Assembly (NCBI GenBank): GCA_963995505.1
Contig: OZ023180.1
Span: 16,878,689 to 16,942,688 of the forward strand
DNA length: 64,000 nt
Direction of reading: 5' to 3'
Source: Hypericum androsaemum
Taxonomy: Eukaryota; Streptophyta; Magnoliopsida; Malpighiales; Hypericaceae
In this document: piece after piece, positions 1-10,980 of the stretch
Layout of the letters: every line of letters starts with the position of its first letter
How positions within the stretch are numbered: position 1 is the stretch's first letter
Notes under the pieces: generated by a model
Database searches by the model: none
Seen by the model: the letters and a program-made list of their open reading frames with translations, nothing else
Told to the model about the DNA's origin: nothing
Made by a program: the position numbers and the translations under genes

Positions 1-71
1 GAAGGAAGAAATATATAGGAAAGGAAACTCAGATCTTGCACAAATCATACAGTACCGAAGTTCACACTCAC

Positions 72-710
72 AGTTTCAGCAGTGTCAAGAGTGTTGATGC
101 CGCGATCAAACGCGTAGCTGAGGATCTCGTGAGCCTCCTTCTCAGTGTTCTGCTGCCCAAATGTCATCTAAGAGCACAGGGAAAAAGGAAAAAAAAACCC
201 ATAACGACTTGAAAGCAGTCGAAGACGCCTGGAACAGTTGATAGAAAAGGCAATGCATTTCCATGTAAAATTAAGCCGGACAGGCATTCTCGCAGCCGCC
301 AGCCTCTTCAAAACACTAAGACGGTAAAACTCAATGGGAAAAAACCGCAAGGACAAAGTTCTCATCGGACTCATAATGACCAAATTACCCCAAATTAGCT
401 GTTGGGTTTTCTTATTTGGAGCAAAAACCTTCACATTCCTTCACTTCACTTTGGATTCATTCGTTAAAAAGAAATCAAGTTGAGGCGGAAAAGGAAGAGG
501 CATTACAGTTCCCATGGTGATTTCGCTGATAAGGAGGTCGGAGTCGCCGAGTTTCCTGTACTCCAAGGCGGTTACCCCTGCGGCCTTGGCGACAACGGGT
601 CGTCTGGGGCGGAGGTGGCGCGTGAGACATGGGCGAGACGGGGTGCGAGTGCAGTTGTTGAAGGCGGGAAATGAAGGGGCGGTGCAGAATGGAGTGGAGG
701 ACGTGGCCAT
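72..710 (-). CDS. Aldo-keto reductase, plastid-targeted (5' part only)
   Basis: The first two coding exons of a minus-strand gene that leaves the window on the left. Exon 1 (710-507, 68 codons) starts at a Met, has a Ser/Thr/Arg/Pro-rich leader that looks like a plastid transit peptide up to about residue 46, then enters the reductase fold with LEYRKLGDSDLLISEITMGT. The donor GTAATG follows at 506. Exon 2 (167-72) follows a TTAG acceptor and reads MTFGQQNTEKEAHEIL, then YAFDRGINTLDTAE, ending at a GTGAGT donor. Joined in frame this is the start of the Tas-like aldo/keto reductase TIM barrel; the DTAE stretch normally carries the catalytic Asp. Family members use NADPH to reduce carbonyls; the substrate is unknown. 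The catalytic Tyr, Lys and His lie outside the window. A related AKR subfamily is possible. Confidence 0.85.
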
Positions 711-785
711 TCCGTGTTACGAGGATGGCGGCAGTGGCAATTCGGCTTCTTTCCTCATCTCTAGGAGCCAATCATATATTTTTTT

Positions 786-1100
786 GGGCAAATTACTCTC
801 AAGTCTCTGACCTTTGGTCACCCTCTTCTTAGGGTCCTTGACTTTTGGAAAATGATTGTCCCGTCCCTAAGTTTTGATGATAATAGACTCTCGGGTCCCT
901 GGAGCCAGAATATTCCTTTTCTCCGGTGAACCCCACTTGAAATGATCAAAATGCCCCTCCCACTTAAAAAACCAAAATAACCTTCCCTTTCTTTCTCCAA
1001 ACTCCACCTAGGACTACCTTCCCCTTCTATGGATTGATGTCCTCTGGTCGAAATTAGGAGGAGAGTGACCAACGGTCAGAGACTTGAGAATAATTTGCCC
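786..1100. mobile_element. MITE-like element with 34-bp terminal inverted repeats
   Basis: The left end (786-819, starting gggcaaattactctcaagtc) is repeated inverted at 1067-1100 with about three mismatches. The 315-bp body has no coding capacity; the 84-codon minus ORF inside it is chance. Both flanks are T-rich (7 Ts on the left, 8 on the right), so a target-site duplication cannot be proved. The region at about 42,460-42,640 shares the layout (a similar start, then a 'ccagaat..ttc.ccg..gaa.c.ccacttgaaa' stretch), which suggests a dispersed family. A MULE-related MITE is the best guess. Confidence 0.7.
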
Positions 1101-2429
1101 TTTTTTTTGTCAAGTGGGGCCAAGCATATTTTGTCCCGAAGATCTTCTTGTTTTTGTTTATGCTACCATTAATTGGTCTAATAAGTTTGAGTAAAATAAA
1201 ATTTTAAAAAAATAATAAATTTTTTAAATAAATATTTAATACGGTTGAATTTACAAATACTCAAAATTCTTCATGTATGGACCAAATGCGGAATAAATTT
1301 AATTTTTTCATCATATAAGTGATTCTATGATTTGGTATGCTTTAAACTATTCTTTAATAAACCTTTCATATAGCTATTCTTTAAGTAACAACTACATTAG
1401 TGGGCGACTCTATTAAATTAATTTGCAGAATTGATTTTTTAGATAAATTTCTGATTTACGACCGGTTTTATTTTAGAGTTTGCTTCTAAACAAAGATCGA
1501 TAGTGCTCGACTTTGAATAACAAAATTAAAATAAAAAAATAAATTGACCATAATTCTTATACAAACTCGCACCATTTTACATTTTTCGTGGTTCACCATC
1601 CACGACAATGGGTTCAGATTCATGGGGACAAGCATTGTCCCCAACTGAATCCAAATCCCAGGACGACTAGCTATAAATTCTCAATAAGCCAAACAAAATA
1701 ACTTCATAATCTTGTTATTTGATTACTCACGGCATTAAAATATTGTGTGTATATATACTAATTCTTTTACTGTATTATCACAATGCCGTGAATGTGTGCC
1801 AGTTACATGCAAGAATAATCGCAAACACTATTCATCGTATGCTAATTTCTTGGATACAAACACTAGTGGCGACTTAGTATCAAGATTTGTATCAAATTAG
1901 ACAATATCATTTTAGAAGGTTGTAGCGTGAGTGGTTGCTAGTTACATGCAACAATTATTTATTACAAACACAATTTCAACACGGTAATTTCTTGAACTTA
2001 TTCAAAGTGTTGCCAAGACCTTATGAAAAACCATGAAATGGGCCTTACCAAGGAGAATGGGCTGCTAGAAATGGAAGATGGGCCTGCGCAAGATGGGTCT
2101 TACACATCAAAAAATGCAGCCCAAGATTCAGACGGAAATTGAAACATTTTGGGAAAAAGAAGCTTTGGATTTTGTGAAAGTTATCAACTATCAACTACAT
2201 ATAAATTAAATTCAGTTCATATTACCATTTTGCAAAGCCCGACGTGAATGTGTTAATTTCTTGATCTTTACATTTAGGGTGGTTGATTAGGAGAATATTT
2301 GGTGACAATGATCTACGTTTTACCTCACTTAGTATATGTAATGTCTTAGTTATCTATTTATATAGATCATTTGTATAGCGTATTTGTTCACATTAGATGA
2401 TTTTTCTTGTGGATAATAAAAAATTTACG
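1101..2429. other. AT-rich intergenic DNA
   Basis: No ORF or RNA gene that I can support. A short diffuse repeat is visible around 1,780-2,010, where 'agttacatgcaa' followed by 'aatttcttg' occurs twice with drift, and a similar 'aatttcttg' piece is near 2,250. It is probably eroded transposon DNA. Confidence 0.5.
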
Positions 2430-2923
2430 TACCAAAAAATGTTATAAATATATATACCAATATATAAATTATTGATGGGTTTCTTTCATTAAAATAACTT
2501 AAAATTTACCACATACAAAGTGGCGAGAACTTTGAGTTCACATTTGGAGCAATGGACGGGCTTAGCTCAAGGTGATAATGATAAAAAATGTGTGGTTTGC
2601 ATTATTCAGTATTATCTCTTGAGAGATCTGGTTATTGAAAAATCGTATCAATTTTTAATGAGATAAATACAATTGAGAATTTTTTCTTCATACTACTCTA
2701 TATTGCATTTATGAGTGGTTTCGGTATGAAGTTTGGCCATTAAGACCTTATTTTATACATAGACTCTTTGAGGTTAGGAAATTATGCGTGTAATTATTTA
2801 TTAATTAATGTAAAATTTGATATATATATATATATATAAATTCATTCATTTACCGAAAAAACAATATCCCAGTTAAACCCAACACCAAGAAGCGAAAAGA
2901 TAAAAAAATAGAGATTCTGGCTT

Positions 2924-3133
2924 CACGTGCTGGCTGGCCGTTCCAGGTAATTTTGTAAGCATCTCTGAGCTGAGCTGAACTGAACTTGTATAGGAGGACA
3001 CTTGCCTAACACAATCTCATGATGTGTAAACCAGAAGAGCGTAGTAGGCATGCAGAGTGAAGAATGGCTCAAGAATTCTTTCCGGCCTCCCCTTGCATGT
3101 CGCTCCACTTGTTCCCCACAATTTCCTATAAAT
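2924..3133 (+). promoter_or_regulatory. Seed-type promoter of 11S globulin gene A
   Basis: A TATA box (TATAAAT) lies at 3127-3133, 66 bp before the start codon. An RY element CATGCA is at 3049-3054; RY motifs are the known binding sites of B3 factors such as ABI3 and FUS3 in seed storage promoters. A perfect G-box CACGTG lies at 2924-2929, as expected for bZIP partners. The same three motifs occur in the other copy. Seed-specific expression is inferred from these motifs and the gene product. Confidence 0.65.
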
Positions 3134-3198
3134 TGTAGCCATTTTGCTCCCGAGTCGCCACCTCCACAGCGAGAAGAACCACAAGCAAATTCAAAAAA

Positions 3199-4971
3199 AT
3201 GAGAAATCCCAGTTACCTGCTGTCTCTCGCGCTCGGACTTCTGGTCCTCTTGCAGGGCTCCTTGGCTTCCCGCCAGCAATGGCAGTTCAAGCAGGACATC
3301 TGCCAGATCAACAAGCTCAACTCGCTTGAGCCGGACAGCCGCGTGGAGTTCGAGGGTGGCCGGGTTGAGTCATGGGACCCCACCCACGAGCAGTTCCAAT
3401 GCTCCGGCGTGGCCATCGTCAGGAAGATCATAGAACCCAACGGCCTTCTCTTGCCCTCTTATAGCAACGCCGCCCAGCTTGTCTACGTTGTGCAAGGTAT
3501 ATATACACCGAACCCACCACCACGTCAGCTATAATTAATGTTCGTTGAACAATCAATCTACTCTGTTGGATTTATGTTGGTTGTGACCAAATTATGATTC
3601 ACAGGAAAGGGTTACACTGGCATTCAGCTGCCGGGGTGCCCCGAGACATACCAAGAGTCGCAAGGAGCCTTCCAAGGAAGCCGCGGAGGAGAAGGAGGAA
3701 GCAGCTTCCAGGACCAGCACCAGAAGGTCAGGCGCTTCCGCCAGGGCGATGTCCTCGCCTTGCCCGCCGGAGTGTCCCACTGGTGCTACAACGACGGCAA
3801 CGAGCCCGCCGTCTTTGTGGTCCTCCTCGACACCTCCAACACCGCCAACCAGCTCGACTTCCTACCCAGAGTATGTCATTGCTGATCAGTTTGCCATTTA
3901 ATTTGCTACTTTGATAGTAATTTATCCTCTGAATTAAAGTTATATGACAAAAACAGAACTTCTACCTGGCCGGGAACCCCGAGGAGGAGTTCAAGCAGCT
4001 GCAGGGGCGGAGGGGAACCCACATCTTTGGCTCCGGCCCGGAGCGCATCCGCCAGGAAGGGCAGCAAGGGCGCTGCAACAACGTCTTCTGCGGGATGGAC
4101 ACGAGGCTGCTGGCCGAGGCCTTCAACATCGACGAGCAGCTCGCGAGCCGGCTTCAGAACGAGAACGACGGCAGAGGCAGCATCATCAGGGTGGAAGGCG
4201 GGCTCGAGATCGTCAGGCCCCCCAGGTTCAGCGACGAGCGTGAGGAGCAGATGGAGCGCCACCGTGAGCGAGGGTTCCGTGGTGGCCGGTATGCCAATGG
4301 CATGGAGGAGACTCTCTGCAGCATGAGGTTCAAGGAGAACATCGGCAATCCGGAGCGTGCCGACATCTTCACCCCGGAGGCAGGCCGACTCAGCACCGTC
4401 AACAGCCACAAACTCCCCGTCCTGAGGTGGCTCCAGCTCAGCGCTGAAAGAGGCGTCCTCTATAGCGTATGAATTCATCTCTCTCTCTCTCTCTCTCTCT
4501 GACATAATATTATACAGTTACTTCCGAGACAAAAGGACTGACTATTAGTTGAATTGAATGTAAATGTGTGTGTAGGATGGGCTAATGTTGCCGCACTGGA
4601 ACCTGAACGCGCACTCCATAATGTACGTGATCAGAGGGCAGGCGCGCGTCCAAGTGGTGGACCACCAGGGCCAGAACGTCTTCGACGGGCAATGCCAGGA
4701 GGGCCAGGTGCTGGTCGTCCCCCAGAACTTCGCGGTGGTCAAGCGCTGCGAGAGCGACCGCTTCGAGTGGGTCTCCTTCAAGACCAACGACAACGCCATG
4801 ATCAACACCCTCGCAGGAAAGACCTCCGTCTTCCGTGCCCTCCCCGCCGAGGTCCTCGCCAACGCCTTCCAGGTCAACCTCGAGGACGCCAGGCGCCTCA
4901 AGTTCCAAAGGCACGAAGCCACCATCGCCAGCTCCAGGTCCTCCCAATCCACCAGATTCGCTGACGCCTAA
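3199..4971 (+). CDS. 11S globulin seed storage protein, copy A
   Basis: Complete four-exon gene: 3199-3496, 3605-3870, 3957-4466 and 4576-4971, all with GT-AG introns, giving 489 aa, normal for legumin-type 11S globulins. Residues 1-24 are a signal peptide ending SLAS. Two cupin domains follow, forming the acidic and basic chains. The vacuolar processing site is the Asn-Gly of NGMEETLC, at about Asn302/Gly303. Cysteines match the family: Cys35 with Cys68 inside the acidic chain, and Cys111 (PGCPE) with Cys309 (ETLC) between chains. The protein is made in the ER, assembled as trimers then hexamers, and stored in protein-storage vacuoles as a nitrogen reserve. Three introns at the conserved legumin positions support the model. 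Its twin is copy B, facing it at 8662-10434. Confidence 0.97.
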
Positions 4972-5049
4972 TAACACGGGAAATATAATGTGTCTCATGT
5001 AAATGGAGAGAGAAGTGAAAGGGGCGTAACAAAAATGACGTCTATTCTC

Positions 5050-5055
5050 AATAAA
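5050..5055 (+). terminator. Poly(A) signal of globulin copy A
   Basis: AATAAA, 79 bp after the stop codon; the same signal, followed by the same ACGGACTCTTTATATA context, is found in copy B. Earlier 3' UTR sequence differs completely between the copies. Confidence 0.7.
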
Positions 5056-5170
5056 ACGGACTCTTTATATATGAGTCTCGAACATCTAGCAACTATCCAC
5101 TTTTTGTTTGAAGTTTAGTTTTATGTACACGCTTTTGTATCAGCAATTTCATGAGCGAATGGACGATATG

Positions 5171-5459
5171 CGATCGGGTTCTGTTACTAAAATGTGTGTG
5201 TTTCCTCGACTTTTTTAATGCATCGTGGGCTAATATTGTACAACCAAATTAATGGGGATATCAATAGTTTGAGAAAATACACTCAAAGATCCTAAGGTGT
5301 TACGTGGCTGAATTTCTTAAAAATTGATTGGGTTTTTTAAAGAGGAAATCGCTGAAGATGAGAAAGAGGGACGCATTCTGTCCGTCAAAATTAGAAGGGA
5401 AGAGGGAAGGAGCAACGACCAATTATCCGGGCTGAGATCAGCTCGTTATTTCTGTTTTG
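5171..5459. other. Intergenic spacer
   Basis: No gene seen. It separates the left globulin arm from the poly-T tract that marks the 3' end of the minus-strand LINE remnant. Confidence 0.5.
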
Positions 5460-6530
5460 TTTCCCTTGTTTTTTTTTGTTGAGAAAACACCTGTTCCATA
5501 ATATAGATAATCAAGTAGGAAAGTCATTACAGAGTAAGGAGCATAGCTCCAAGGACAGATGAAATAACCAATCGACCTCGCACACTCCTTCACGAGTCTT
5601 AACGGCAAGTCAATTGGCGACTTCATTCGTAGTTCTAGACGTGAGTCTTAACGGCAAGTCAATTGGCGACTTAATTACGTGAACCTAAGTTTACATTGAG
5701 ACAAAAGAGAGAGCAAATTTTTGGCTCTAAGAGCCTCATTTTCAACCTGCCAATCAAGGGATCGACTTGCTCCAATGATGAAATCCACAGCAGACTTACA
5801 ATCAGAAAAGATGCACACATCCACATCCCTGAAAGAAGCAGCAACCATAATCAAAGACTCCTGGATAGCCAAGATTTCAGCAGTTAAGGCTGAGGTTGCA
5901 ATTGTTGCACGGTTGTGACCACCAATAAGATGGCCTTGATAGTTTCTAGCCACCGTTGCGATGCCTGCGCTAAGATCTTGTTCTAGCCAAGCCGCATCAC
6001 AGTAAACTATCACCTCGTCGTCTCGAGGTGGTTGTCATCTCTGGACTTTGCTGTTTTGCCTCACATCCGAAGCATTTTGGACTTTTCGGGATTTCCATCC
6101 CTGCCAACTCTGCATGGCAAAAAGAATGACAGTCTTTGGAACATGTGTTTCTCCTTAAAAAACAGCCTGGTTCCTAGCCTTCCACAATTGCCAGCATATA
6201 AAGACCATAAGGGGGATCAAATCACTCCGCCTAGCTTTTCAGTCGGAGGCCGAAAGAGCTCAGGAACCACACTGCTTTAGCGTGAGCACAGAAGAACAAC
6301 AGGTGGGGAATAGTTTCGCTATGCTCGGAGCATAAGAAACACTGATCGTCGCCGCCAAGGTTACGCCTCGCCATTGTGTACGCGGTGGGGAGACTGTTGG
6401 TGTTGATCCGCCAAGTGAAAAGCCTGAGTTTAGGGGGAACGTTAAGTTTCCACAAGGCCTGCCATATCCCCCCCATTAGCAGCACCTGCACCACCCAAAC
6501 CAGAAGGATCAGTTGCTCCAAGTTTATTCA
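5460..6530 (-). mobile_element. LINE (L1-type) 3' remnant: zinc-binding and RNase H-like domains
   Basis: On the minus strand, 6521-6231 encodes the RT zinc-binding (zf-RVT) domain: IWQALWKLNVPPKLRLFTWR, then a CFLC..H..H(L)xxxC cluster. Downstream, 6013-5675 encodes an RVT_3/RNase H-like fold with the acidic residues in YCDAAW, TAEILAIQ and FSDCKSAVD. These are in the usual plant L1 order. A poly-T run near 5,470 on the plus strand would be the poly(A) tail. The frame is broken between the domains and the reverse transcriptase core is absent, so this is a 5'-truncated dead copy. It lies in the spacer between the two globulin genes. Confidence 0.85.
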
Positions 6531-8484
6531 GGTACAAGTAACCTACCTTGGCCGAATAGTTCCCGTCTAGAGAATTGAAGTAATTTGATATATGATGTGT
6601 GTCTAAAACACACAATAAACACGTATAATTTTGAGTCTTTTTTTTTTAATTTGTCTTTGTTTTAATATTATTTAGGGTGACTAATAGGCTGACTTTTACA
6701 TATTTGTAGTAAAATGGGCAATTTTGGTGAGAAATTATACTTGAAAGAGTCTAAGAAAGATATCCAACTTTGAAAAAAAATGTAGTCACTTTCTAAGCAG
6801 AATGTCAAGCTCACTATTGAAAATATGTCTTTTCTTTTTCTGTGGACATCAAGATCACATCTATCTGAATCCAGAAGAGAAAGATATCATCAAAATAGTA
6901 AAGGGTAGTCATTCTAGCAAATTTTAGGTTATTTTGTCGGTTCAGACGTTCTGATCGATTAGGATTCTTATAATTGACTTTCTTTGGGTTTTTAGGTTTA
7001 GGATGGTGACATAAATCTCTCAATATCTTTGGTATTAGATCTCTCCTCTCACCACCTCCTACATACCATTTTTAATACATCATTTTAGAGCTTTTTTGTG
7101 AGGAATTACACTTGAAAAAGAAATCCAACATGGATAGCTGACTTTGCAAGGCATTTCAGTCATTTTTGGAGCATAATTTTGAAGACATATCTTTCCTCTT
7201 TTCATCGATATTAATACCTGCATTATTCAAAGTCCATACGAGGATGATATGATCAAAACACCAAGGATGGTTATTCTGACAAATTTTAGGAGTTTTTTTC
7301 AATTTGAACATTTGGTCAATTTATTTAGATTTTTTGGTTTAGAAGGGTTATATTAACCAATAATCTTTAGCAATAGCTTTCATCCTATATTGTTTTTTTA
7401 GTTTAATGTCATGACTATGAGGAACTAATCCTCATAGTTGATTAGAGGAAGGATACCCAAAGTTTTGGTTGTGAGGATTATGTTTTATCAAAATATTTTA
7501 GTAGTATTTACTTATTTCATTAGTATTTTAGTAGTAGTAATTACTTATTCTAGAACTGATTTGCCTTAATTTTTGATTAGCGATTGTAACTAGGAGCAAA
7601 ATTAATTCAGCAAGTTACCTGACTAATTAACTAAGAATAAATAATGCTAGTTTGTATATACCAAAATTTTTATTATAATCGCTAGGACTAGAAATATCCA
7701 GTACTTAATGCTATCATCTTATAATTGACATGGTTTCTATGAGATGGTAGATAATTAATTAATTAGTTGTTTGGTTAATTGATTGATAATATTAGTAATT
7801 TTTTTGTGATTGCGGAAGATTTATCTTTATTTACTATACGAGTTAAGATTATTTTTAGTGATTGATTGATCAACTAACCTCTCCGACTTTAAATCTAGTT
7901 TTCTTTTCAAATCTCACAACCCCAACCCCGAATTTATTATTCGTCCTTGGATCTAGTTCACTATCTTCTTTAGCTTACTATAAATTTGTCGAAATATCGA
8001 TTTATTTTAAAAGATTTCGATATGCTTTAGTATCATATCTCTCCTCTCATCACCTCCTACATACCATTTCTCAAACATCATTTTTCAAGTGAGTCAACGG
8101 ACAATGCGCAACTCCTAGCAAGTATTCTAGGTGAAGGGAGTGAACCCATCCACACTTTAAAATGAGGGATTCAAGGATTGTCTAGTGTTGTAGGGCGAGG
8201 ACATCACATATTTAAAGAGGAATAAATGTGATACCCATTAATATGATACTATCAATATCAACAAAATTCATATTCTTTTCTAGTACATACGAATTTTGAC
8301 ATTGGTGACGTCCTAAAAATTTCCAGGACTGATTGCTTGCTCGATTCTCTTACGAATCGATTTTTTTTATAGATTTTTAATCGAGAATTTATTATTAATT
8401 ATTTATCCAATTCTCAAATTCGGGGTATTTTAGGGTAGTCTGGAAACTAGAAATACAAAAAACTAGCAACTGAACCCGGTCATA
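6531..8484. other. AT-rich spacer between globulin arms
   Basis: No host gene seen. It contains the degenerate repeat described at 6715-7385, and a third partial copy near 8,035-8,090 sharing the 'ctctcctctca.cacctcctacataccat' block. The rest is AT-rich with no readable frame. Confidence 0.5.
6715..7385. repeat. Degenerate direct repeat, unit about 370 bp
   Basis: Two adjacent units run roughly 6715-7080 and 7085-7385. Each follows the same order of anchors: 'gagaaattatacttgaaa' / 'gaggaattacacttgaaa', then 'gacatatcttt' type, 'gatatgatcaaaaca' type, 'attctgacaaattttagg' type and 'gtttaggatggt' type. Identity is moderate with many indels, so it is old. No coding content was recognised. Confidence 0.6.
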
Positions 8485-8602
8485 TTCGCTCATGAAATTG
8501 CTGATACAAAAAGTGTGTATAAAACCAAGTACTTAGTAGCTTAACCTTCAAAAAGAAGTGGAAAGTAGCCAGAGGATCGAGACTCGTATATAAAGAGTCC
8601 GT

Positions 8603-8608
8603 TTTATT
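8603..8608 (-). terminator. Poly(A) signal of globulin copy B
   Basis: AATAAA on the minus strand, 54 bp beyond the stop codon. It is the equivalent of the copy A signal, but the preceding 3' UTR is a different sequence. Confidence 0.7.
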
Positions 8609-8661
8609 CACCAAACAAAAACTTAATACATAAGAAAATAGATATGATATTTCCCGTGTTA

Positions 8662-10434
8662 TTAGGCGTCAGCGAATCTGGTGGATTGGGAGGACCTGGA
8701 GCTGGCGATGGTGGCTTCGTGCCTTTGGAACTTGAGGCGCCTGGCGTCCTCGAGGTTGACCTGGAAGGCGTTGGCGAGGACCTCGGCGGGGAGGGCACGG
8801 AAGACGGAGGTCTTTCCTGCGAGGGTGTTGATCATGGCGTTGTCGTTGGTCTTGAAGGAGACCCACTCGAAGCGGTCGCTCTCGCAGCGCTTGACCACCG
8901 CGAAGTTCTGGGGGACGACCAGCACCTGGCCCTCCTGGCATTGCCCGTCGAAGACGTTCTGGCCCTGGTGGTCCACCACTTGGACGCGCGCCTGCCCTCT
9001 GATCACGTACATTATGGAGTGCGCGTTCAGGTTCCAGTGCGGCAACATTAGCCCATCCTACACACACATTTACATTCAATTCAACTAATAGTCAGTCCTT
9101 TTGTCTCGGAAGTAACTGTATAATATTATGTCAGAGAGAGAGAGAGAGAGAGAGATGAATTCATACGCTATAGAGGACGCCTCTTTCAGCGCTGAGCTGG
9201 AGCCACCTCAGGACGGGGAGTTTGTGGCTGTTGACGGTGCTGAGTCGGCCTGCCTCCGGGGTGAAGATGTCGGCACGCTCCGGATTGCCGATGTTCTCCT
9301 TGAACCTCATGCTGCAGAGAGTCTCCTCCATGCCATTGGCATACCGGCCACCACGGAACCCTCGCTCACGGTGGCGCTCCATCTGCTCCTCACGCTCGTC
9401 GCTGAACCTGGGGGGCCTGACGATCTCGAGCCCGCCTTCCACCCTGATGATGCTGCCTCTGCCGTCGTTCTCGTTCTGAAGCCGGCTCGCGAGCTGCTCG
9501 TCGATGTTGAAGGCCTCGGCCAGCAGCCTCGTGTCCATCCCGCAGAAGACGTTGTTGCAGCGCCCTTGCTGCCCTTCCTGGCGGATGCGCTCCGGGCCGG
9601 AGCCAAAGATGTGGGTTCCCCTCCGCCCCTGCAGCTGCTTGAACTCCTCCTCGGGGTTCCCGGCCAGGTAGAAGTTCTGTTTTTGTCATATAACTTTAAT
9701 TCAGAGGATAAATTACTATCAAAGTAGCAAATTAAATGGCAAACTGATCAGCAATGACATACTCTGGGTAGGAAGTCGAGCTGGTTGGCGGTGTTGGAGG
9801 TGTCGAGGAGGACCACAAAGACGGCGGGCTCGTTGCCGTCGTTGTAGCACCAGTGGGACACTCCGGCGGGCAAGGCGAGGACATCGCCCTGGCGGAAGCG
9901 CCTGACCTTCTGGTGCTGGTCCTGGAAGCTGCTTCCTCCTTCTCCTCCGCGGCTTCCTTGGAAGGCTCCTTGCGACTCTTGGTATGTCTCGGGGCACCCC
10001 GGCAGCTGAATGCCAGTGTAACCCTTTCCTGTGAATCATAATTTGGTCACAACCAACATAAATCCAACAGAGTAGATTGATTGTTCAACGAACATTAATT
10101 ATAGCTGACGTGGTGGTGGGTTCGGTGTATATATACCTTGCACAACGTAGACAAGCTGGGCGGCGTTGCTATAAGAGGGCAAGAGAAGGCCGTTGGGTTC
10201 TATGATCTTCCTGACGATGGCCACGCCGGAGCATTGGAACTGCTCGTGGGTGGGGTCCCATGACTCAACCCGGCCACCCTCGAACTCCACGCGGCTGTCC
10301 GGCTCAAGCGAGTTGAGCTTGTTGATCTGGCAGATGTCCTGCTTGAACTGCCATTGCTGGCGGGAAGCCAAGGAGCCCTGCAAGAGGACCAGAAGTCCGA
10401 GAGCGAGAGAGAGCAGGTAACTGGGATTTCTCAT
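8662..10434 (-). CDS. 11S globulin seed storage protein, copy B
   Basis: Complete gene on the minus strand with exons 10434-10137, 10028-9763, 9676-9167 and 9057-8662, giving 489 aa. The protein is the same as copy A: signal peptide 1-24, two cupin domains, Asn-Gly processing site in NGMEETLC, and the four family cysteines. The only coding differences I see are two synonymous third-position changes in leucine/alanine codons of the signal peptide. It is oriented tail to tail with copy A, 3.7 kb apart. Both copies look intact, so both are likely expressed and add dosage of one storage protein. Identity of the introns together with different 3' UTRs is unusual and is discussed as a finding. Confidence 0.97.
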
Positions 10435-10502
10435 TTTTTTTGAATTTGCTTGTGGTTCTTCTCGCTGTGGAGGTGGCGACTCGGGAGCAAAATATGGCTA
10501 TA

Positions 10503-10722
10503 ATTTATAGGAAATTGGGGGGAACAAGTGGAGCGACACGCAAGGGGAGGCCGGAAAGAATTCTTGAGCCATTCTTCACTCTGCATGCCTACTACGCTCT
10601 TCTGGTTTACACATCATGAGATCGTGTTAGGCAAGTGTCCTCCTATACAAGTTCAGTTCAGCTCAGCTCAGCTCAGCTCAGAGATGCTTACAAAATTACC
10701 TGGAACGGACAGCCAGCACGTG
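10503..10722 (-). promoter_or_regulatory. Promoter of 11S globulin gene B
   Basis: The same motif set as copy A, read on the minus strand: TATAAAT at 10509-10503, RY element CATGCA at 10587-10582 and G-box CACGTG at 10722-10717. The spacing is slightly longer because of the AGCTC microsatellite between the RY element and the G-box. Confidence 0.65.
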
Positions 10723-10980
10723 AAGCCTGAATATCCATTTTCGATCTTTTCGCTTCTTGGTGACACCACACGTGATATCGCGGTCTAACTCGGTATATAT
10801 GTGGGAGGCATTCAGAACAACGACATGAAAACTAACATCATTTGACTAAGGTATAAGTTTAAATAATAAGTTGTAACCACGGTATATATGTGGTAAATTT
10901 TAAGATATTCAACGAAAGAAATCAATGCACGTATATGTCAATATGTTTACTATATAACATAAGGATCTTGGTAAAACAAG

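Larger units (their letters stand above)
2430..5170 (+). repeat. Left arm of a large inverted duplication (11S globulin block)
   Basis: This arm pairs in reverse complement with about 8,485-10,980. Within the transcribed region the two coordinates always sum to 13,633 from start codon to stop codon, so there is no length change over 1,773 bp including three introns. Outside, similarity falls: the promoter has point differences and small indels, the start of the 3' UTR is unrelated, and similarity resumes from about 5,050 to 5,165. A patch at 2,480-2,530 matches 10,860-10,915 inverted, so the duplication began upstream of the promoter and the left arm later changed between about 2,530 and 2,880. 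Confidence 0.9.
8485..10980 (-). repeat. Right arm of the inverted globulin duplication
   Basis: Reverse-complement partner of 2430-5170. The gene body matches base for base apart from two synonymous changes in the signal-peptide codons and one extra A just before the start codon. The distal promoter has an expanded AGCTC-type microsatellite at about 10,650-10,680 not seen at that length in the left arm. Similarity extends to about 10,980 through the 'gtggtaaattttaag' patch. Confidence 0.9.

Noticed and set aside
3906..4505. 199-codon antisense ORF over globulin exon 3 (and its twin at 9128-9727)
   Set aside because: It lies exactly opposite a well-supported globulin exon in GC-rich DNA, has low-complexity hydrophobic composition and no family; it is a shadow of the coding frame.
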